Below are positions 57,605-64,000 of a stretch of DNA of 64,000 bases, piece after piece. Source of the stretch: Allantophomopsis cytisporea (Eukaryota; Ascomycota; Leotiomycetes; Phacidiales; Phacidiaceae); the NCBI GenBank assembly GCA_024752435.1, contig CP103029.1, forward strand, positions 62,001 to 126,000. The letters run 5' to 3'. The number at the start of each line of letters is the position of its first letter. Position 1 is the first letter of the stretch. The notes beneath the pieces are model-generated. The model ran no database searches. It saw only the letters and a program-made list of their open reading frames with translations, and was not told the DNA's origin. Both the position numbers and the translations under genes were made by a program.

Positions 57605-59311
57605 ATGTCGTCGCCCAAGCATGAAGACATCGTGGACGAGAAGGTGTCACATCCCTCTCTCGAGGATGGCGTCCCAGCTACGAGGACAGAGACCAAGTCA
57701 ACAGACGATGTCATCAGTAATGCCAAGAGGGCTACGGATAAAGAGCACCAGATGACACTTCTTCAGGGTATCAGGTTGTATCCAAAGGCCGTGGGCTGGA
57801 GTCTGCTCATCTCAACCTGTATCGCAATGGAGGGCTACGATGTCAGTCTCCTGAGCAACTTCTATGCCTTCCCGCAATTCAACAAGAAGTACGGAGAGCA
57901 ATTGGCTGATGGATCTTACCAAGTGCCAGCAAGATGGCAGGCTGGTCTCAGCAACGGTGCAAATGTTGGAGAGATTATCGGTCTGTTCATCAACGGTTTT
58001 GTCTCGGAGCGTTTTGGCTACCGTTACACCGTTATGACGTGTCTCTCCCTCATCATTATCTTCACGGCAATATTCTTCACAGCTCAAAACATCATCTCTC
58101 TGCAAGTCGCGGAGATCTTGTGTGGTATTCCTTGGGGAGTCTTCCAAACCCTGACCATCACATACGCTTCTGAGGTCTGCCCTGTTGCATTACGCGGTTA
58201 TCTCACCACCTATGTCAACTTCTGTTGGGGTCTTGGTCAAGTCATTGGCGTCGGTGTCATCAAGTCCATGCTGCCCCGAGAAGATCAATGGGCCTACCGA
58301 ATCCCGTATGCATTGCAATGGATGTGGCCAGTCCCTCTTCTTGTCGGTGTTTTGCTTGCTCCGGAATCTCCATGGTGGCTTGTCAGGAAAGGGAGGCTCG
58401 AAGATGCCAAGCACTCCATTCTTCGATTGACCAGCCTGAACAAGGAGACGGACTTTGACGCCGACGATACAGTAGCTATGATGGTGCATACTACTGCTCT
58501 GGAAGAGAAAATCACTACCGGCGCCAGCTATCTCGACTGCTTCCGTGGCACTGATAGACGTCGTACTGAGATTGTCTGCATGGTATGGGCTATTCAGAAC
58601 CTCAGCGGAAATTCCTTCTCAGGATACTCTACCTATTTCTTGGAGCAAGCTGGGTTGGATTCATCCAAGGCGTACGACTTCGCTCTCGGCCAATATGGTA
58701 TTAACATGGCTGGTGTCTTCGGCGCTTGGTTCCTAATGAGCATGGGTATTGGCCGTAGATCCTTGTACCTGTACGGATTGAGTGGTCTTTGTGTCATGTT
58801 GTTCATTCTCGGCTTCCTTGGTCTCGTACCGGAGTCACACAAGAAAGAAGCCTCGTTGGCTACAGGAAGTATTATGCTGGTATGGGCCGCGATCTATCAA
58901 CTCACTGTTGGCACAGTCTGCTATTCCCTCGTCGCCGAGCTTTCTACCCGACGACTACAGATCAAAACAGTCGTCCTCGGACGAAACGCCTACAATATAA
59001 TCGGCATTGTATGCAGTGTCCTGACGCCGTATATGTTGAACCCAGGAGCCTGGGACTGGAGCAATTATGCCGGCTTCTTCTGGGGCGGAATCTGTTTCTT
59101 CTGTATTATATACACATACTTCAGAGTTCCAGAGCCACAGGGTCGTTCTTTCGCCGAGTTGGACCTTCTTTTCGAACGGGGCGTGAGTGCGAGAAAGTTC
59201 GCCAGCACCGATGTTGATGTCTTCGAGGAGGTCGTTGATTCTAATGTCTTAGATCAATATGAAAATAAGCTGCATCACACTCATACCGAGCAGCCAGTAG
59301 CAGCATCTTGA
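57605..59311 (+). CDS. MFS sugar transporter, maltose/alpha-glucoside permease type
   Basis: Intronless, 568 aa from the ATG at 57605 (MSSPKHEDIVDE, A at -3). An in-frame ATG at 57515 would add 30 residues. Twelve membrane helices with sugar-porter signatures: AMEGYDVSLLSNFYAFPQF (TM1), NGFVSERFGYRYT, CGIPWGVFQTL, PESPWWLVRKGR between TM6 and TM7, and YFRVPEPQGRSFAELDLLFE at the end. The GYD-x-x-L-x-x-x-FYA pattern in TM1 is that of fungal MAL/alpha-glucoside permeases rather than hexose carriers. It should import maltose or related alpha-glucosides by proton symport at the plasma membrane. A candidate AmyR-type site lies upstream. Confidence 0.92.
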   Translation: MSSPKHEDIVDEKVSHPSLEDGVPATRTETKSTDDVISNAKRATDKEHQMTLLQGIRLYPKAVGWSLLISTCIAMEGYDVSLLSNFYAFPQFNKKYGEQLADGSYQVPARWQAGLSNGANVGEIIGLFINGFVSERFGYRYTVMTCLSLIIIFTAIFFTAQNIISLQVAEILCGIPWGVFQTLTITYASEVCPVALRGYLTTYVNFCWGLGQVIGVGVIKSMLPREDQWAYRIPYALQWMWPVPLLVGVLLAPESPWWLVRKGRLEDAKHSILRLTSLNKETDFDADDTVAMMVHTTALEEKITTGASYLDCFRGTDRRRTEIVCMVWAIQNLSGNSFSGYSTYFLEQAGLDSSKAYDFALGQYGINMAGVFGAWFLMSMGIGRRSLYLYGLSGLCVMLFILGFLGLVPESHKKEASLATGSIMLVWAAIYQLTVGTVCYSLVAELSTRRLQIKTVVLGRNAYNIIGIVCSVLTPYMLNPGAWDWSNYAGFFWGGICFFCIIYTYFRVPEPQGRSFAELDLLFERGVSARKFASTDVDVFEEVVDSNVLDQYENKLHHTHTEQPVAAS

Positions 59312-60136
59312 GCTTATCTTTGGGATTTGGAGTTGGAGTTGGAGTTGGGGTAGCATTTATAGCAATTTATTAAATAGCCAATCGCATTAATTTATATTAT
59401 CTTAAAAAGCCTCAGAAGCTTACAATTTTTTTTATTTAATTGCAGCTCTCGTGAAGATACTCCAAGTAACTACAAGAGACCAAATCCAAATTTCTTTAAT
59501 TCATCCGGAGTCACCATGCCGTTGAGTACGGATTCACATATCGCCCAAACAATACCGGTAATAATATGGTCCAGGATCAGAAAGCAGAGCAGACATTCCA
59601 AACAGCACCATGCTCTATTTAACAATTCAAATCATAGACTCCACACAAAATAAACGTTTTGAAAATCCCGAAAACAAACCAATCTTGTGGGCCAACGTCT
59701 GCCTGTATTGTCGGTAGCAATTTCCAAGTTTCAAGCTTATTAGTCGGGGCTCAATTGTGGGGTTCGCCCATACCCAGCACTGTTTCCGAACGGCTCGGGT
59801 GCAATCTACATCATACAACTTACGAAATGCGACTCCCGTCCGTCTTCATCCTCATTCCTCGTAGTTCGTATTTTGTCTAGGCCCATGACAATATTTATAT
59901 GTTACTGAAACATTCGGGGATAACTTTACTTGGGGCCGCAAACCATGTTTTCGGTCGCTGTCACTAGTACTCGCGCCTCCCTTGTGACATTACTGAGAGC
60001 AAGAGGTAGATATATAGGTAGAGACCATCCACGTCTACATTTCGTCCCTATCCATTCACATCACGAGCTCCGGTAGTTCTAGTCTCTCCTAAAAATTTCC
60101 GTTCTTTAGCAGTTCACTCGTTTATCCATCTTCAAA
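59312..60136. other. Intergenic; promoter of the small secreted protein gene
   Basis: 825 bp. A GGAGTT repeat (about 59319-59346) and T-rich sequence follow the transporter stop. TATATA at 60011-60016 lies about 120 bp before the next ATG. No gene seen. Confidence 0.5.
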
Positions 60137-60901
60137 ATGCATTACTCCACCCTCGCCCTCAGCACCCTCCTCGCCAGCGCAAGCGCCATCGCCGGTCCCA
60201 TGCGCAAGAGAGATTCCTGGGGAGGCGCTCTTTCTCTGGGCCCAACGACCTCCAGAATCATCTCGTCCTCTACGATCCTCATCCCAGGAACCGCGCCCTC
60301 ATCCCAGAACGGAGAGCTCTTCCTCTGGCCAGGAATGAGCAATGGTACCGGCGACCTGATCCAGACGACTCTTGAGTCGTGGCCCGACAACAGCTGGTGT
60401 GGCGCCACGACGGGACAATGGTGAGTTTTTATTCCCTTCCATCCATGGGAAGCAGAAGATGCAGTATTTCGAGTGCCGAGAATTGAAACTGATGTCGATA
60501 GGTGTGTTCGCGCATCCCTCTTTGGCTCCTTTGGTCAGCTCGATGGCGACTGTGCCGCTGTCAGTGGTGATGATCAGGTGCTCATTGAGTACACTCGCTC
60601 AAACGATACCCTCTCCTGGACGCAGAACGTCTACAATGCCCTCACTGGTGTTGCGCTTAGCAACTTTACACATGACTCTGGACCCATGACCGGTTGGGGA
60701 ACGGGAACTGAGTGTGATGATAGCTGCACTGGTACCATTGCTACTCAGACTTACTTGAACACTACTATCACGCTTGAGGCGGCTGACCCGGCGTTCTCGG
60801 ATACTCTTGTTACGTCTGGTGGAACTGTCTATGAGGGTTTGACGAGTGAAGAGGGGGGTAAGGTTTGGAAGATCGCAAACATTACTGTTCCTTCTATGTA
60901 G
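60137..60901 (+). CDS. Small secreted glycoprotein with SWGGA motif (G1-peptidase/concanavalin-like fold suspected)
   Basis: Two exons, 60137..60420 and 60502..60901, encode 227 aa. The 81-nt intron (GTGAGT...TAG) splits a Trp codon in TTGQWCVRAS. It has a signal peptide (MHYSTLALSTLLASASAIAG) and a possible Kex2 site (MRKRDSW) at 22-25. The mature protein begins DSWGGALSLGPTT, recalling the SWGGA start of G1 (eqolisin) peptidases and their beta-sandwich relatives. It has several N-glycosylation sequons and a few Cys (SWCGAT, WCVRAS, ECDDSCTG). I cannot identify the catalytic Gln/Glu pair with confidence, so a peptidase call would be premature. A lectin-like or host-interacting role is also possible. 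Confidence 0.82.
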
Positions 60902-61409
60902 ATTCGTAAAGGGATGGTGGTTATTATAAGTGGTTAGTGGTGTGTTTCTGTATATATTTATTCCATGTCTATATTCGTCTTTTTAACAATGGAACACTTT
61001 ACTATTGATTTACTTCATCGGCGTTGCAAAAATGGTCGAGTACATTACCAACATAAGTTACCTTCTGCAAGTGGTGTTGCTCAATGCAACTCGGTGCCTA
61101 GAGTGACCTTTTTCAAGACCCTCTCCAGGCCAATGTTCATTCATTCGGCAAGAAGGATACTGATGGCCAGGATCGTCAGTGGCAAATATAGAGCGCAAGC
61201 TCACTACGACATCTGACCATGATATTTTATGCACGTCAACTGATGTTGGAGGCGTATGGTCTGGTATTCTGTCATGTGTGACAAAACTGAACTTTTCCTA
61301 AGTTGTAATGTGAAAAATATAAAAAGAAGCACATTTCAACAGAACTCCAGCCTGATATCGATTCGCAAAAACCCAAGTACATGTCAGCCTCCCTCTACCT
61401 TCCATCCCT
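60902..61409. other. Convergent intergenic region, no gene seen
   Basis: 508 bp between two stop codons; AT-rich with no repeats. Confidence 0.5.
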
Positions 61410-62053
61410 CTAAGTATAAGCACTCCCTTCAACCTGCCTGACCCCATCCACGCCATGGAACCAGCTCACACGGTCCTTCGTAAACTGCTCCACTCTGGGT
61501 CTCAACTTAGTCTCGTGCAGATGGAAATCATCTACAGTGCCAACGCGCAGGATACTCACGCCCGGGAAATTCGAGCCAACGCGGTACAAGAGGGTGCCAC
61601 AGGTAGAACAGAAGTGATTGGCCATAGTGCCGCCCGAACCGATGGTGAGCGATTGCTTAAAGACTTTTAAGTTGTCCTGGCCGCGCAGGTGCTTTAGGTG
61701 TGTGTCGGCGACAGTGAAATTGGTTGCGAACATGGATGCAGTGATTTTGCGGCAGTCTGTGCAGTTGCAGACGAAGACATCGACTAAGCCTGGGCCTTCG
61801 GTTGGCTGGGGGTTTGGAAGCAGTGTTAGAGCAGAGATACATGAGTATTGGGAAGTGTAAGAAGGAGGCATATCCGCAGACAAACAATATACATGTGATA
61901 AATAGACTTATGTGCTAGACTTACAAATTCGAGTTGCACAGCGCCACAGAAACATGTAGCTGTCGCTCTATCATCTTTACTCCAGCCGTCACTAGCGGAG
62001 CCGGCTAGAGGGAAGTATGGCTTAGATTTATTGGCGGTGGAAGTGTTGGCCAT
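61410..62053 (-). CDS. GFA/CENP-V domain zinc protein (glutathione-dependent formaldehyde-activating enzyme-like)
   Basis: Two exons, complement(61410..61805, 61925..62053), give 174 aa. The 119-nt intron (GTAAGT...CAG) joins CFCGAVQLEF to PTEGPGLVDVFVCNC. Zinc ligands follow the family pattern: CFCGAVQLE (first pair), CNCTDCRK, and FCSTCGT near the C-terminal half. Remaining features (FVCNCTDCRKITASMFATNF, GTMANHFCSTCGTLLYR, SILRVGTVDD) are typical of fungal GFA proteins. The family is named for S-(hydroxymethyl)glutathione synthase activity, but most fungal members are uncharacterised. Confidence 0.92.
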
Positions 62054-64000
62054 GATTATATATAACTGTATGGTTGTTCAATATGATGTGGTATTTGGAG
62101 TTGTTGATAGAGTGAAGATCTGTTGAATGTTACTGAAGCTGATTTTGCTGTTTGCAGTTGGACATACGATTTATATACACAATTAGGTTACGAAGAGCCG
62201 CATTTTAAATAATAAGGTTCCGCCCATACGCAGCCACCGGCGTAGCTGGGCACCTGGGGCCATCGAAACGGTCGAAACGGTCGAAACGATCGAAACGAGG
62301 GAAGCGAGGGAAGCGGGAGGGGTCGTTTTGCTGGGGAAAGTGGAGAGTTTGAGCATGCTATTCCATATATGTATTGGCTCAGAAATAAGCAGCTGGGCCG
62401 TGTCGACCTTTCTCCTCGAAAAAGAGTGCGGCATACATAGCTATGTATCTGTCGATGTACATAATGCCTGAACACTGAAAGACTTCCTTGACTTGTTACT
62501 GACCCGGGTTGCTTCAATTAATGCCGGCTGACAAATGACATCCGTTGCTGCGATCTTCTATGCAGCGTGCTTGGTGGAACACTTGATGATAAATCACTGT
62601 CAACTCGATCTCATTCTCATTCTCATTCTCAATCTCACATATTTACCTGACTAAGCCTACCCAAATACTTGGTCCAACGTGTATGTCACTACCTTGTATG
62701 CGCTCCCTAGATTCATCAAGAGTTGCAAATTTCTGCTGACAAATTTCCTCCACTCGTCAATGCGCATCGTTCCCTTATCTCCTCAAACGCCTCCAACGTG
62801 CATTTCAGGGCTGGCATGCGGCGTTTCTTCTTCGTCCAGGCCTCGTCAATACTGAACGTGATTCATAGATAGAAAACAGGTATGTATTGATTTCAGCGAG
62901 GAACCAACAGTCTTGTAGCAGGGTTGAAGATGTTATCCCTCTTGGACCACTCTCCTTAAAGCTTTCCTATCCATGAATACGCCAACACACTCTTACGTCC
63001 TATTTCATATCATCACAAATCACAAACATCAAGCCGCTTTCCTAGCATTCAACGTACGCAATACTCCGTTGATCTCGGGCTCTACCAGCGCAACACTAAG
63101 CTGTTCTATATTGATAGGGAATGGTGATATGCATCAATGTAATTCCTTATAACCTCGATCACTCCGAACTCGCATTTGTGGCAATAGCAATTTTCTAACA
63201 TATTTTTTTTATATAAAACGCATGCCATGCCCTCTGAGAACAGGACTCGATTACGCTGGGCGAGATTACATACTTACTTTCCTTACGAATAAGGACACAG
63301 TAGTCTGGTAAACAAACGAATAATGTATTCTCTAGCCTGCGGAGGTTAGAATGAATCGCGCAAAGTCGCAATGTATAACTGAAACAACATATACAATTTG
63401 GTCAGAATCCTAAACTACTTAAGGTGAGTAAACTAGATCGACTATTTACGTCATCAACCAACCTACACACGCCCCCACTCGTACCACCCGGTACTTTCAA
63501 TGCCTCCAAGTGCCACAGGCGGATACGTTATCCGTAACATGCTTCCCCCGTTATTTGTAGAGAAGGCGGGAGCAGAGTAACCAGCACTCGGGCTGGGACT
63601 TGGAAGAGATGTGTATTGAAGTTTGATCACGAAGACGGATGAGTTCTAGAATGGAGTGTGGATGCAGGATCGGATAGATGAGTTGGCTTCGAGGTCTAGA
63701 GCTCTCTGATAATGACTGTGTTCTATATGTTATGGTAGTTTAGTAGGTTCAACTGATCACTTGAATGATTCCTTATTGCGATATTCTCTTGGCGCCTATC
63801 CATGCCTAGATCGTTAAGGCGCATATTCTAAGCGTATTTCACTCTTGGGAAAGTGCTCTGGGGAGTGAGTTTCCCGAGAGCGTGTCCTCTATCGAACTCT
63901 AAAACGGGTATTGCTATTAAGCTCACTGGGGTCTGAACAGCAGTTCATAGCCAAGAAAGAAAAAGGGGCTCAATCCCAATCCAGCATCACAACCCCAACA
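62054..64000. other. 1.95 kb to the window end, no gene seen
   Basis: Contains two short arrays near its left end and otherwise plain sequence. Open frames on both strands are short; none shows a domain. A gene may begin beyond 64000. Confidence 0.45.
62262..62300. repeat. 9-bp tandem repeat (GTCGAAACG)n
   Basis: About four copies of (G/A)TCGAAACG, followed by GGGAAGCGA units. About 210 bp upstream of the GFA-domain gene. Confidence 0.85.

Overview
The window is 64 kb of nuclear DNA from a filamentous ascomycete (Pezizomycotina). The evidence is short spliceosomal introns (mostly 48-120 nt) with GT-AG ends, a C2H2/fungal_trans regulator, fungal MFS families, a fungal P450 with its usual C-terminus, an N-terminal-linker GH5 cellulase, ESCRT-III Vps60, GINS Psf3, a SAPS protein and a Cnn_1N spindle-pole protein. 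A member of the Leotiomycetes is my guess from overall flavour, not something the sequence proves. I see about 21 genes on both strands, no tRNA or rRNA, no intact transposon and no CRISPR.

Layout. 1-13 kb is an accessory-looking stretch: a secreted GH5 endoglucanase (-), a C2H2 regulator followed by a DHA1-type drug-efflux MFS in the same direction, a medium-chain reductase (-), and a divergent short-chain dehydrogenase relic (+) that lost its start codon and carries a 5-bp tandem duplication. 13.6-34 kb is mostly housekeeping: a SAPS-family phosphatase regulator (-), VPS60 (+), an HSL-type esterase (-), mitochondrial Mn-superoxide dismutase (-) sharing a 297-bp promoter with GINS subunit PSF3 (+), an NRAMP metal transporter (+), a Gln-rich protein of unknown function (+) and glycerol kinase (-). 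34.4-40.7 kb is a gene-free stretch full of microsatellites. 40.7-44.2 kb has a tiny membrane protein and a four-exon cytochrome P450, with a perfect 22-bp inverted repeat upstream of the P450. 47-56 kb holds a large Ser-rich protein, a classical SDR and a Cnn_1N protein. 57-62 kb holds a maltose-type sugar transporter, a small secreted protein and a GFA-domain zinc protein. The last 2 kb show no gene.

How the genes may work together. Two links are worth noting. Mn-SOD and an NRAMP transporter, the family that supplies its metal in yeast, lie 1.5 kb apart. The zinc-finger regulator directly precedes an efflux pump. Several genes (GH5, sugar transporter, esterase, P450, efflux pump, secreted proteins) fit a plant-associated or saprotrophic lifestyle. 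I found no single clearly undescribed system. The best oddities are the SDR relic, the split 3' end of the SAPS gene, the 22-bp inverted repeat, the stop-free 57-nt P450 intron and the 277-nt NRAMP intron.
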